A DNA stretch of 64,000 bases from Pedobacter borealis DSM 19626. GTDB taxonomy: Bacteria > Bacteroidota > Bacteroidia > Sphingobacteriales > Sphingobacteriaceae. The notes under the pieces are model-generated. The model was not told the DNA's origin. It did no database searches and saw only the letters and a program-made list of their open reading frames with translations. The DNA lies in NCBI RefSeq assembly GCF_000708285.2, contig NZ_JAUG01000001.1:62001-126000 (forward strand). Direction: 5' to 3'. The first letter of the stretch is position 1, and the number at the start of each line of letters is the position of its first letter. This document shows positions 45,007 to 54,085 of the stretch, piece by piece. The position numbers and the translations under genes were made by a program.

Positions 45007-46218
45007 ATGAATTTCAAGAAGGTTTATTGGTTGCTGGTTTTGTTTACGGTAGTTTTGGGTGCTTGTTCACCTAAAATCAGGACACCCAAGCCTGAAACGG
45101 AAAAACCGGTTCAAAAAGAAAAACCAGCAGATAAAAAGCCTATCAAAAAGTTTTCGCAGGCAAGTGTTTCCTTGCTTGTTCCCTTTAAACTGGATGAGCT
45201 AAATTTAAAAACAGCTACAAAAGCCGACATTGAGAAATATGCCATGCCTATCGATTTTTATCAGGGCTTTAAATTGGGGTTAGATTCTGCTGCGATTCAG
45301 GGGTTAAATTTTAAACTCAATGTTTTCGATACACAGGATGATAATGCACATATATCGGTTTTGTACAAAAATGAGCGTTTTAAACAAAGCAATTTAATTA
45401 TTGGCCCTGTTTTTCCCGATGGGTTAAAGTTTATCTCCAATTATGCCAAAGAAAACAATGCAATCATCGTATCTCCTTTGGCTGCTTCCGAACCTGCAGA
45501 ATTTAATAATCCAAATCTGGTGTCCATTGTAAATAATATTGGTTTACATGGAAAAAAGATAGCCACATACATTGCTAAAAATTATAACCCTGCCAATACT
45601 ATAGTGGTACTGATTAACCCTAAGAAAACAGAAGACGAACAGTTTGCAGTGCCAATAAGGAACTATTTTCAAACCAGTACCAAGTTTGTGGTACAGGAGT
45701 ATGCTTCGGCCTATGCTTTTGAAACAAAAATGATCAAAGGCAAAGAATATGCCGTGGTGCTTACCTCATCTGACAGGACTTTTGTATTGCCAACAGTAGA
45801 AAAACTGTATAAATTAAAGCATCTACCCACTGGTGGTTATAGCATTAATCTATTTGGTCATCCCAATTGGGTAAAACAGAATTATCCTACCGATAAATTA
45901 CAAGACCTAAATACCATTATCAGTTCTTCTTATAAAATAGACTACAAAAATAGTGCAGTTGTTGCCTTTATTAAAAAATATCGCTACAGGTATGGATTTG
46001 AGCCTGGAGAATACGCCTTTAAAGGCTTTGATGTTGGCTATTATTTCGGTAAACTGTTAACTACTTATGGAGAGGATTATAGAGATTATCTGGTAAAAGA
46101 TAAATATAAAGGCCTCCATAATAACTTTTCATTTATCCATGATGAAAAATTAGGCTATATTAACACCAGTTTAATGTTACTGAAGTTTAAAAATTTTGCG
46201 TTAAACCTAGTTGAGTAA
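45007..46218 (+). CDS. Periplasmic-binding-protein-like lipoprotein (PBP1 fold)
   Basis: A roughly 403-residue lipoprotein; a start six codons earlier is possible. The lipobox VVLGACS gives a lipidated Cys near residue 20, followed by a Lys/Pro/Glu-rich linker. From about residue 50 the sequence follows the type 1 periplasmic binding fold (VSLLVPFKLDELNL, FYQGFKLGLDSAAIQG, NLIIGPVFPDGLKFISNYAKENNAIIVSPLAASEP). No transporter genes are adjacent. Related Bacteroidota proteins often carry LysM domains; none is seen here. Confidence 0.85.
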   Translation: MNFKKVYWLLVLFTVVLGACSPKIRTPKPETEKPVQKEKPADKKPIKKFSQASVSLLVPFKLDELNLKTATKADIEKYAMPIDFYQGFKLGLDSAAIQGLNFKLNVFDTQDDNAHISVLYKNERFKQSNLIIGPVFPDGLKFISNYAKENNAIIVSPLAASEPAEFNNPNLVSIVNNIGLHGKKIATYIAKNYNPANTIVVLINPKKTEDEQFAVPIRNYFQTSTKFVVQEYASAYAFETKMIKGKEYAVVLTSSDRTFVLPTVEKLYKLKHLPTGGYSINLFGHPNWVKQNYPTDKLQDLNTIISSSYKIDYKNSAVVAFIKKYRYRYGFEPGEYAFKGFDVGYYFGKLLTTYGEDYRDYLVKDKYKGLHNNFSFIHDEKLGYINTSLMLLKFKNFALNLVE

Positions 46219-46251
46219 TTCTATAATTTTTTCTTCCATTTTAATTATTGC

Positions 46252-47421
46252 ATGAGAGCAGATCATCAGTTAAGAGCCTTTGAACAGATTTTAAGTAATT
46301 ATGATGGAAGTTTGCCCTTGCATCGTTTTCTACCAACCTATTTTAAGCAGCATAAGCAAATGGGTTCATCCGATAGGAGATGGGCTACACGTCATATGTA
46401 TAGCTTTTTTAGATTAGGAAAGGCTTTGCCGGCACTTCCACAGGAAGAACGTTTAAGTATTGCCGATTTCTTATGCCACGATACACTTAGCCTTATTGTA
46501 GAGAAAAATCTGCCGGAATTAAAGGAAAGTATTATACTGCCGCTGGGAGAAAAAATATCCATCATTAAAACCAGGTATCCGGATTTTGATTTACAGGAGG
46601 TATATCCGTTTCACGCAAATCTATCTGATGGATTAGACCGGGAAGCGTTTTGTACCTCATTCTTTAAACAGCCAGATCTGTTTATCAGGGTAGGAGGAGA
46701 AGAATCTGCAGCTATTATTGCAACATTACAAGATGAAAACATTGCGGTTAAAGCGATTTCTGATACTGCTCTGGCTTTGCCTAATGGAACCAAGTTAGAA
46801 ACCATATTAAAAGAAGGTAGTTATCAGGTTCAGGATTTATCTTCTCAGCATACAGGCAGTTATTTTAAACCGAACAAATGGGATAAATGGTGGGATTGCT
46901 GCGCGGCATCTGGTGGGAAAACATTGCTTTTACATAGTTTAGAGCCTGTTATCGAGCTTTTGGTTTCCGATCTGAGAGAAAGTGTACTCCTAAACTTAGA
47001 TGAACGTTTCCGTTTAGCCGGAATCAAAAAGTACCATAAAAAAGAAATCGATCTTTTACAGAATAACGACCAGATATTGCATCACTATGCCTTTGACGGG
47101 ATTATTTTGGATGCACCCTGCACTGGTTCTGGAACATGGGGAAGAACACCCGAAATGCTCACGTTTTTCGAGGAAAGAAAAATTAATCAATTTGCAAACA
47201 TCCAGAAGGGGATTGTCCAAAATATTGTAAAATATTTAAAGCCGGGTAAGCCTTTAGTTTATATTACCTGTTCTGCCTTTGCCGAAGAAAACGAAGTCAT
47301 TGTTCAGCATATGATTGATACTTTGCCATTAGCGCTGGAAAAAATGGAATTGATAAAGGGTTATGAAAACAGTGCCGATACGATGTTTGTGGCGAGGTTG
47401 ATTAAGAAGAGCCAGGATTAA
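46252..47421 (+). CDS. RsmB/NOP-family RNA (cytosine-C5) methyltransferase
   Basis: A 389-residue SAM-dependent RNA methyltransferase. The N-terminal part has GSSDRRWATRHMYSFFRLG, an NusB-like lead-in; the catalytic domain has QDLSSQHTGSYF, WDCCAASGGKTLLL (SAM site), ILDAPCTGSGTW and YITCSAFAEENE. The two cysteines in APC and TC are the catalytic pair. It follows the PBP1-like lipoprotein gene after 33 bp. The target base is unknown. Confidence 0.92.
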   Translation: MRADHQLRAFEQILSNYDGSLPLHRFLPTYFKQHKQMGSSDRRWATRHMYSFFRLGKALPALPQEERLSIADFLCHDTLSLIVEKNLPELKESIILPLGEKISIIKTRYPDFDLQEVYPFHANLSDGLDREAFCTSFFKQPDLFIRVGGEESAAIIATLQDENIAVKAISDTALALPNGTKLETILKEGSYQVQDLSSQHTGSYFKPNKWDKWWDCCAASGGKTLLLHSLEPVIELLVSDLRESVLLNLDERFRLAGIKKYHKKEIDLLQNNDQILHHYAFDGIILDAPCTGSGTWGRTPEMLTFFEERKINQFANIQKGIVQNIVKYLKPGKPLVYITCSAFAEENEVIVQHMIDTLPLALEKMELIKGYENSADTMFVARLIKKSQD

Positions 47422-47432
47422 TCGCTCGGTTC

Positions 47433-47492
47433 GTCACCCTGAATTTATTTCAGGGTCTCAACATATAGATGCTGAAATAAATTCAGCATGAC
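47433..47492. repeat. Facing pair of GTCA-hairpin-TCT repeats
   Basis: Forward copy with stem CCCTGAA / TTCAGGG (47437-47455) and reverse copy with stem TGCTGAA / TTCAGCA (47470-47488), loops TTTAT and ATAAA. The two stems differ at their first two base pairs, but both are fully paired. Confidence 0.75.
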
Positions 47493-47509
47493 GCTCACTT
47501 AAAGCGACA

Positions 47510-47617
47510 CTACGTATGCTCAAACCACGATTTGAAATTCTTTTTAAAGTATTTTACCGCTTCGATTAAAACGGCTATTGCTCCAATAATTAAGGTATAT
47601 TCTTCAAAGCTGTTCAT
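47510..47617 (-). CDS. Small single-helix membrane protein (35 aa)
   Basis: A 35-residue ORF starting MNSFEEYTLIIGAIAVLIE and ending SWFEHT. One hydrophobic helix (about 8-20) is followed by a basic amphipathic end (KYFKKNFKSW). Codon choice looks like the neighbouring genes. It sits downstream of marC on the same strand, separated by 215 bp. Plausible, but supported only by composition. Confidence 0.45.
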   Translation of the reverse strand: MNSFEEYTLIIGAIAVLIEAVKYFKKNFKSWFEHT

Positions 47618-47694
47618 GATGTAAGCTTTATGTTTAGATGAATATACGCAATTATTGTTACATATTGATTGGAGGATTGTCATTTAATAGCGTG

Positions 47695-47819
47695 ATCGTC
47701 ATTGCGACCGTAGTGTTCCAAAGGAACTCCTTCAGAGGAGAAATCTTTAACCTTATATTCAAAGATTTCTCCATTTCGCTACCAATGAAGAATTGGTAGG
47801 CTTCGGTCGAAATGACGAT
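47695..47819. repeat. Compound palindrome, copy 2
   Basis: Outer arms ATCGTCATTGCGACCG (47695-47710) and a complement matching 15 of 16 bases (47804-47819). Inner arms GGAGAAATCTTT (47737-47748) with perfect complement (47761-47772). Same plan and same GTCATTGCGA and AATCTTT words as the copy at 38203-38297. Confidence 0.75.
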
Positions 47820-47832
47820 TTAGCTGAATCTA

Positions 47833-48414
47833 CTAAAGCCCAGTATTATTTCTGAACAATTTAATCGCTATAGCCAATAAAATTACCCCAAAGGCTTTAC
47901 GTAAGATGTTCAATCCCGATTTTCCGAAAAGTTTTTCCAGTCTGTTGGTATTTTTCAATACAAAGTATACAAACAACATATTGAGTATAATGCCCACTAA
48001 AATATTCTGGGTATGGTATTCTGTTTTTAGCGAAAGTAGGGTAGTCATTGTTCCAGCTCCGGCAATTAAAGGAAAAGCCAATGGAACGATAGAGACTGTT
48101 TCTGGTGCTTCTTCTTTAAAAATCGTTAATCCCAATACCATTTCCATGGCGATAAAAAAGATCACGAAAGAACCCGCAATGGCAAAAGATTCTACATCTA
48201 ATCCGATTACTTTTAATAACGATTCGCCAACAAATAAAAAGAGAATCATTAAGCCTGTAGCAACTAAAGATGCTTTTTCTGATTCGATATGACCTGCTTT
48301 TCTACGTAATTCGATTACAACGGGAATGGCGCCTAAAATATCGATAATAGCGAAGAGCACCATCGTTGTGGATAGGATCTGGCTTAAGTTGAACGTCATA
48401 AAATCGAATTTCAT
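47833..48414 (-). CDS. MarC-family integral membrane protein
   Basis: A 193-residue protein with six hydrophobic segments and the MarC/NAAT signature (FAIIDILGAIPVVIELRR, then FPLIAGAGTMTTLL). Function of the family is not established; neutral amino-acid transport has been reported for some members. Its TACCTTTG box is 17 bp upstream. Confidence 0.9.
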   Translation of the reverse strand: MKFDFMTFNLSQILSTTMVLFAIIDILGAIPVVIELRRKAGHIESEKASLVATGLMILFLFVGESLLKVIGLDVESFAIAGSFVIFFIAMEMVLGLTIFKEEAPETVSIVPLAFPLIAGAGTMTTLLSLKTEYHTQNILVGIILNMLFVYFVLKNTNRLEKLFGKSGLNILRKAFGVILLAIAIKLFRNNTGL

Positions 48415-48431
48415 AGCAGCGCAATTTTAAG

Positions 48432-48439
48432 CAAAGGTA
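48432..48439 (-). promoter_or_regulatory. TAnnTTTG box upstream of marC
   Basis: TACCTTTG on the minus strand, 17 bp before the start codon. Confidence 0.55.
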
Positions 48440-48478
48440 GCGGAATTTGTATCAATTCCTCCATTGTACTGTTATTTA

Positions 48479-49810
48479 TTAGAAATAGAACTGTGTTCTT
48501 AACGTAAGCACATTGTCTTTTCTATCAGCAGTATAACCCTGAATTTGGGTCGATTCGTTTTTAATGATATCATAATAAAGTACAGCCTTAAAATGTGTAT
48601 TAAAATGATGTAAAAAACCAAACCCAAAAGTATCAAAACGAACATCCGCTGGAGAAAGCCCCTGAGTATTTGAAATATCAAGCCCTTTCACCTTTGAATT
48701 TGGATCATACCAATCGTATTTTAAAATAAGCTGATTGTCGGTGCTATTCAAGGTTTGTACAAAGGTAAAGTAAGCACCAGTAAAGGTTCGGGTATAATAA
48801 GGCAAGGATACCGATTTACTATCAACAGGATAAGAGCCAGGAGTGGTTGAGGTAGTTGAAGTGCCTGTTTGTAGCCCTGATACCACTTCTGCCCTTAATT
48901 CAGATTTCCAGCTCTTGGTTTTTGTAGCCAATTGAATATCTGCACCATAATATCTCCGTGGAGCAACCTTATTAATTGTTGAAGCGGATGAATCTTTAAC
49001 CATTTTCCATTGATCGTTGCTTCTATCCATTTTATAGCTTACGGGCAAACGATGATTTAAACCGCCTTGTAGCGTACTGATACCGCCCGCAATGGTGAAG
49101 TTTTTAAAGGCATAGGTTTTATGACTTAACCGGAAAATAAAATCCTTGCTGTTGTCAAATTCTCCGCTACCAGCCAAGCCCTGTCCGTTGTAAATGCCAA
49201 AATCGAATACAAAGTTTTTCAACCGGGCATCTTTCCAACGAGGATTTAGGGTAAACGTAACCCCCAGATCGCGTTCTGTTTTCATTAAAATCTGCGACAT
49301 CCGGCCACGCTCCGGCGCTTCCCTCACTGAAGAAGATAATTGCAGTTCGTTCCCAAACGGACGGCCTGAAAGCCCTAAAGTAACCGCCAGTATTTTCCAT
49401 TTATTTTCGTAATAACGTCCCCAAAAATCACGAATGGCAACACCTTGTTCAGTACCGTCAAACTGAAGTACAAAATAGGTAGAAGGACTGCCATCATCTG
49501 TTAACATCATATAATCTGCTCTTAAACGACCTCTTCTTAACCTAAACCGATTATTGGTAAACTCGCCAAAGTTTCCGCCTTGATACTCTGCCTGTGCACC
49601 ATTTGCTTGCGCAACCTGGAATTGAGGCTGCAGGTATCCGCTAAAAGATAATGAGCCATATTTCTTAGAGATAATGAGCAAATGGTTAACCGTGGTAGAA
49701 TCCATTACATCGTTAATTGTTCTCTGCGCATATCCTGCAGCGGAAATGAATAGCAAAACAATCGTTAAGAAGAAATAAGTGATCTTAAATTTGGCAAAAT
49801 AGCGGTACAT
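48479..49810 (-). CDS. Porin of the phosphate-selective O/P type
   Basis: A 443-residue outer-membrane porin. Signal peptide at about 1-29 (ends AAGYAQ), then SFSGYLQPQFQVAQ and NRFRLRRGRLRADYMM, the entry strands of the porin O/P family, and a C-terminal TLRTQFYF strand. The start is ATG 49810 (MYRYFAKFK) rather than 12 codons earlier, because a TATCTTTG box lies at 49826-49833, inside the longer version. Phosphate specificity is a family name only; nothing here proves it. Confidence 0.88.
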   Translation of the reverse strand: MYRYFAKFKITYFFLTIVLLFISAAGYAQRTINDVMDSTTVNHLLIISKKYGSLSFSGYLQPQFQVAQANGAQAEYQGGNFGEFTNNRFRLRRGRLRADYMMLTDDGSPSTYFVLQFDGTEQGVAIRDFWGRYYENKWKILAVTLGLSGRPFGNELQLSSSVREAPERGRMSQILMKTERDLGVTFTLNPRWKDARLKNFVFDFGIYNGQGLAGSGEFDNSKDFIFRLSHKTYAFKNFTIAGGISTLQGGLNHRLPVSYKMDRSNDQWKMVKDSSASTINKVAPRRYYGADIQLATKTKSWKSELRAEVVSGLQTGTSTTSTTPGSYPVDSKSVSLPYYTRTFTGAYFTFVQTLNSTDNQLILKYDWYDPNSKVKGLDISNTQGLSPADVRFDTFGFGFLHHFNTHFKAVLYYDIIKNESTQIQGYTADRKDNVLTLRTQFYF

Positions 49811-49825
49811 GTTATCAATTTTTTG

Positions 49826-49833
49826 CAAAGATA
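49826..49833 (-). promoter_or_regulatory. TAnnTTTG box upstream of the porin
   Basis: TATCTTTG on the minus strand, 15 bp before ATG 49810; it decides the start. Confidence 0.55.
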
Positions 49834-49856
49834 GTTTTATTAACAATTATTTAACA

Positions 49857-49887
49857 TAAAAAAGCCCCGACTTTTGGTCGAGGCTTT
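49857..49887. terminator. Terminator of the amino-acid permease gene
   Basis: Stem AAAGCCCCGAC / GTCGAGGCTTT with one mismatch, loop TTTTG; on the minus strand it is followed by a T-run. Confidence 0.82.
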
Positions 49888-49907
49888 AATTTTTTGAAAA
49901 ATATAAT

Positions 49908-51383
49908 TTATTTAACGTCTTTCAAATTAGAATTCTTTTTACTGTATCCAAAGTAAATGATAAATCCTAATGCTAACCAGCCAAATAATCTTAACCAGTT
50001 TGTCCAGCCTAAACCAAGAATCATTAAACCGCAGGCAACAACACCCAAAATTGGAATTAAAGGTACCCAAGGTGTTCTAAACTGACGAGGAAGATCTGGA
50101 TCGGTTTTTCTTAAGATGATTACTGCTATACAAACCAGCATAAATGCAAATAATGTACCTATACTCGTCATATCACCAACTACATCACCAGGGATAAATG
50201 CAGCAAATAAACCTACAATTACCAAGATTACTAAGTTAGCTTTATAAGGTGTTTTAAATTTATGGTGTAAATCGCTGAACATTTTAGGTAATAAACCATC
50301 TTTACTCATCGAATAAAATACACGGCTTTGGCCCAATAACATCACCAAGATTACAGAAGAGAAACCAGCTAAGATAGCTACTGTTACTAATTTAGATAAC
50401 CATGAGTATCCAGTCATATATTCGCTAATTGCAGCAACCACAGATGCTTCGCCACCTTTAGTTCTGAAAAACTCAACTGGTGCAATTCCTGTTAAAACGT
50501 GTGCGAATAATATGTATAATACAGTACAAACTGCTAACGATCCTAAAATACCAATTGGCATTGCTGTTTTAGGATTTTTTGTTTCCTGAGCGGCAGTACT
50601 TACCGCATCAAAACCGATAAAGGCAAAGAATACCGTTCCGGCAGCGCCAATAACGCCCCAAAAACCACCAAAACTATGGCTAATACCTGCATGATCTACA
50701 TAAGTGGTAGCAGCCGGAATGTATGGGTGGTGGTTAGATTCGTTTATAAAACCCCAACCTAAAACAATAATTAAGATAACAATACCCACTTTGGTAATTA
50801 CGATTAAACCGTTTACAAAAGCAGATTCTGAAGTTCCTTTAATTAAAAGTAAACTTAACAAGCCTACTATAAACAAGGCAGGAAGATTCATAATTCCATT
50901 TACGGTACCATCTGGATGCGATTGGAAAGGCGAGTGGCACCACTCGTAGGGTATGGGTGAGGTATGTAATACTTCTACCAATAGTTTATTCAGATATTCG
51001 CTCCAGGCTATACCTACAGTAGCGGCACCTACAGCATATTCTAACACTAAATCCCATCCAATAACCCAAGCCATTAGCTCGCCCATAGTAGCATAAGTAT
51101 AAGTATATGCACTACCAGAGATTGGAATAGAAGAAGAGAGCTCGGCATAACATAAACCTGCCAAAGCACAGCCTATTGCAGCTATTATAAAACCGATTGT
51201 AACTGATGGTCCAGCATTTTGAGCGGCTGCAGCAGCAGTACGAACAAATAGCCCGGCACCAATAATAGCCCCTACACCTAATGCAACTAATGCACCTGCA
51301 CTAAGTGTGCGCTTTAAGCCTTTGCTTGAATCACCTGCTTCTTCAAGCAATAGATGCATTGGCTTTTTAGTAAATAAACCCAT
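49908..51383 (-). CDS. APC-family amino-acid permease
   Basis: A 491-residue, 12-helix amino-acid transporter of the cationic amino-acid transporter-like group: VGAIIGAGLFVRTAAAAAQNAGPS near the N-terminus, AFIGFDAVSTAAQETKNPKTAMPIGI, and QSRVFYSMSKDGLLP. It is the compact relative of the 649-residue permease at 16089-18038, sharing the same segments without the inserted loops. A TACGTTTG box is 31 bp upstream. Confidence 0.93.
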   Translation of the reverse strand: MGLFTKKPMHLLLEEAGDSSKGLKRTLSAGALVALGVGAIIGAGLFVRTAAAAAQNAGPSVTIGFIIAAIGCALAGLCYAELSSSIPISGSAYTYTYATMGELMAWVIGWDLVLEYAVGAATVGIAWSEYLNKLLVEVLHTSPIPYEWCHSPFQSHPDGTVNGIMNLPALFIVGLLSLLLIKGTSESAFVNGLIVITKVGIVILIIVLGWGFINESNHHPYIPAATTYVDHAGISHSFGGFWGVIGAAGTVFFAFIGFDAVSTAAQETKNPKTAMPIGILGSLAVCTVLYILFAHVLTGIAPVEFFRTKGGEASVVAAISEYMTGYSWLSKLVTVAILAGFSSVILVMLLGQSRVFYSMSKDGLLPKMFSDLHHKFKTPYKANLVILVIVGLFAAFIPGDVVGDMTSIGTLFAFMLVCIAVIILRKTDPDLPRQFRTPWVPLIPILGVVACGLMILGLGWTNWLRLFGWLALGFIIYFGYSKKNSNLKDVK

Positions 51384-51414
51384 ATTATAGTTTTTGTTTA
51401 GATTAATTCAGCTC

Positions 51415-51422
51415 CAAACGTA
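51415..51422 (-). promoter_or_regulatory. TAnnTTTG box upstream of the permease
   Basis: TACGTTTG on the minus strand, 31 bp before the permease start. Confidence 0.5.
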
Positions 51423-51497
51423 ATTAAAAATTACGGAAATGTAAAAGGGATTTTGGTTAAAAATCCCCTTTATTTGATAAGTTTTAGTTATTTATCT

Positions 51498-53804
51498 TTA
51501 TTCAGGAAGGTTTTGTGCTTTATTCAATTCAACTTCTTGTGCTTTTGCAATCGAATCAACTTGTTTTTGCATGTTGTGTTGTAGCGAATCCATGCTTTTA
51601 TTCATTTCTGCACCAGAAGTAATAATTTTATTGTTCATTTCTGTTTGCTGTTGCAATACTTCGCTAGTTGTCGGGCTACTTGATACTGCAATGTACGGAG
51701 CAATAACTAGTGAAACAATAGACATTAATTTGATTAAAATGTTCATCGAAGGGCCTGAAGTATCTTTAAAAGGATCTCCAACGGTATCGCCGGTTACAGA
51801 AGCTTTATGTGGTTCTGATTTTTTGTAGTGCATTTCGCCATTAATCATTACCCCCTGCTCAAAAGATTTCTTAGCATTATCCCAGGCGCCACCTGCATTG
51901 CTTTGGAAAATACCCATTAATACACCAGTAACAGTTACTCCAGCTAGCAATCCACCCAAAACTTCAGGGCCAAAAGTAAAGCCAACAATTATTGGGGTAA
52001 TTAGGGCGATAGCACCCGGCATCATCATTTCGCGGATAGATGCTTTGGTTGAAATGGCTACACATTTTTCGTACTCTGGTTTGGCTTTGTACTCCATAAT
52101 GCCAGGAATTTCCCTGAACTGGCGACGAACTTCCTGAACCATATCCATAGCCGCTTTACCCACCGCCTGGATGCAAAGGGCCGAGAAAATGAAAGGAATC
52201 ATCCCACCAACAAACAATCCGGCTAAAACCGGTGCTTTATAAATATCTATCGCGGTAATACCTGCAATACCAACAAAAGCAGCAAATAATGCCAGAGAAG
52301 TTAATGCTGCAGATGCAATGGCAAATCCTTTACCAGTTGCTGCAGTGGTATTTCCAACAGCGTCTAAATTATCGGTACGTTCGCGTACTTCTGGCGGTAA
52401 CTGACTCATTTCGGCAATACCGCCAGCATTATCCGCAATCGGTCCGAAAGCATCAATGGCCAATTGCATAGCTGTGGTGGCCATCATACCTGCGGCTGCG
52501 ATGGCTACACCATATAAACCAGCAAAGTGATACGATAACATAATCCCGCCTGCTAAAACCAAAATTGGAATAACGGTCGATTTCATTCCGACAGCTAAAC
52601 CTGCAATAATATTGGTGGCATGTCCGGTTGATGATTGTTGGATAATAGAATTTACAGGGCCTTTGCCCATCGCGGTAAAATATTCGGTAACAATACTCAT
52701 AATGGTACCCACTACTAAACCAACAATAATGGCGTAAAACACATTGATACTAGAGAATTCATAACCACGTAATTTTAAGTTTTCTGGCAACATCCATTTT
52801 ACGATAAAGAACGAAGCTACTGCTGTAATCAAAATTGACGACCAGTTACCTAAGTTCAGCGCATTCTGCACATTTGATTTATCATCTTTAATGGTCACGA
52901 ACCAGGTACCTATAATAGAGAATAAAATTCCCAGCCCGCAAATTACCATTGGCAAAAGGATGGGAGACATACCTCCGAATTTATCAGTTACTGTAATTTC
53001 CTGTCCTAAAACCATGGTGGCTAATATCGTTGCTACATATGAGCCAAATAAATCGGCACCCATACCTGCAACATCACCCACGTTATCACCTACGTTATCG
53101 GCAATGGTTGCAGGGTTACGTACATCATCTTCCGGAATTCCAGCCTCAACTTTACCCACTAAATCTGCGCCAACATCAGCAGCTTTGGTATAAATACCAC
53201 CACCTACACGGGCAAATAAGGCAATAGATTCGGCACCCAAAGAAAATCCGGTTAAAACCTCAATAGCCGTTCTCATTTCAGTGCTATCTACATGTGTAAC
53301 ATGAAATAGCTGTAAAAAAACAATAAATAAACCACCTAAACCTAAAATTGCTAATCCAGCTACGCCTAAACCCATTACGGTACCGCCAGTAAAAGAAACT
53401 TTTAATGCTTGTTTTAAACTTGTTCTTGCAGCCTGTGTGGTTCTAACATTCGCTTTTGTGGCCGATTTCATTCCGATATAACCAGCAGTTGCAGAAAATA
53501 CAGCTCCAATAATAAAAGAGATAGAGATAATCCAGCTCGAATGCATAGGTACCCCTTTAATTTCGGTAATTGTTCCTGAGTAGGCTAGGAGCGCAGCCGT
53601 AAAAACAGCGAAAATGCTCAATACCCTCCATTCGGCTTTTAAAAAGGCCATAGCTCCATCGGCGATATAGCCCGCAAGTTCCTGCATGTTTTTATCACCT
53701 GCATCTTGCTTGTTCACCCAGGCGCTTTTAATCATCATAACTATAATCCCGACAAGGCCTAGCGCCGGAATACAGTAAATTAAATTGTTTTGTAAAAAAT
53801 CCAT
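51498..53804 (-). CDS. hppA: Membrane-bound ion-translocating pyrophosphatase
   Basis: A 768-residue, 16-helix enzyme that couples pyrophosphate hydrolysis to proton and/or sodium export. The substrate site is visible in [35 protein letters not shown]; a second acidic cluster is in [18 protein letters not shown]. The [10 protein letters not shown] segment has Ala and Gly at the two positions that mark potassium-dependent enzymes (potassium-independent ones have Lys and Thr). Whether the pumped ion is sodium or proton cannot be decided without alignment. The C-terminus has a charged, probably coiled tail of about 60 residues. Confidence 0.95.
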   Translation of the reverse strand: MDFLQNNLIYCIPALGLVGIIVMMIKSAWVNKQDAGDKNMQELAGYIADGAMAFLKAEWRVLSIFAVFTAALLAYSGTITEIKGVPMHSSWIISISFIIGAVFSATAGYIGMKSATKANVRTTQAARTSLKQALKVSFTGGTVMGLGVAGLAILGLGGLFIVFLQLFHVTHVDSTEMRTAIEVLTGFSLGAESIALFARVGGGIYTKAADVGADLVGKVEAGIPEDDVRNPATIADNVGDNVGDVAGMGADLFGSYVATILATMVLGQEITVTDKFGGMSPILLPMVICGLGILFSIIGTWFVTIKDDKSNVQNALNLGNWSSILITAVASFFIVKWMLPENLKLRGYEFSSINVFYAIIVGLVVGTIMSIVTEYFTAMGKGPVNSIIQQSSTGHATNIIAGLAVGMKSTVIPILVLAGGIMLSYHFAGLYGVAIAAAGMMATTAMQLAIDAFGPIADNAGGIAEMSQLPPEVRERTDNLDAVGNTTAATGKGFAIASAALTSLALFAAFVGIAGITAIDIYKAPVLAGLFVGGMIPFIFSALCIQAVGKAAMDMVQEVRRQFREIPGIMEYKAKPEYEKCVAISTKASIREMMMPGAIALITPIIVGFTFGPEVLGGLLAGVTVTGVLMGIFQSNAGGAWDNAKKSFEQGVMINGEMHYKKSEPHKASVTGDTVGDPFKDTSGPSMNILIKLMSIVSLVIAPYIAVSSSPTTSEVLQQQTEMNNKIITSGAEMNKSMDSLQHNMQKQVDSIAKAQEVELNKAQNLPE

Positions 53805-54085
53805 AGTTAATAATTGGTTTTATATTTGGTTAGTTGTTTATGTTGTTGTGTAACTGGTTAACTGTTTAAATTGGTCAATTGTTTAATCTATTTCAAACGT
53901 TCAGCGCCAAACGCTTCTCTCCAAACTACGTACTTATATCTAGCAAGATAATAAAATATTTTTCTTGTGATTAAATTTTTCATTGTCAAGTAGAATAAAA
54001 TTTCGCTCAATTAAAATAATACAAGCGAAGTACTCCTATTTTCTTTTTTTTAAATAAATTAGCCACAAACTAAACCAAACTAAAA

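Larger units (their letters stand above)
47422..47832. other. Gene-poor stretch with repeats and one small ORF
   Basis: Contains two facing GTCA-hairpin-TCT repeats (47433-47492), a 35-codon ORF on the minus strand (47510-47617), and a compound palindrome (47695-47819). Confidence 0.65.
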
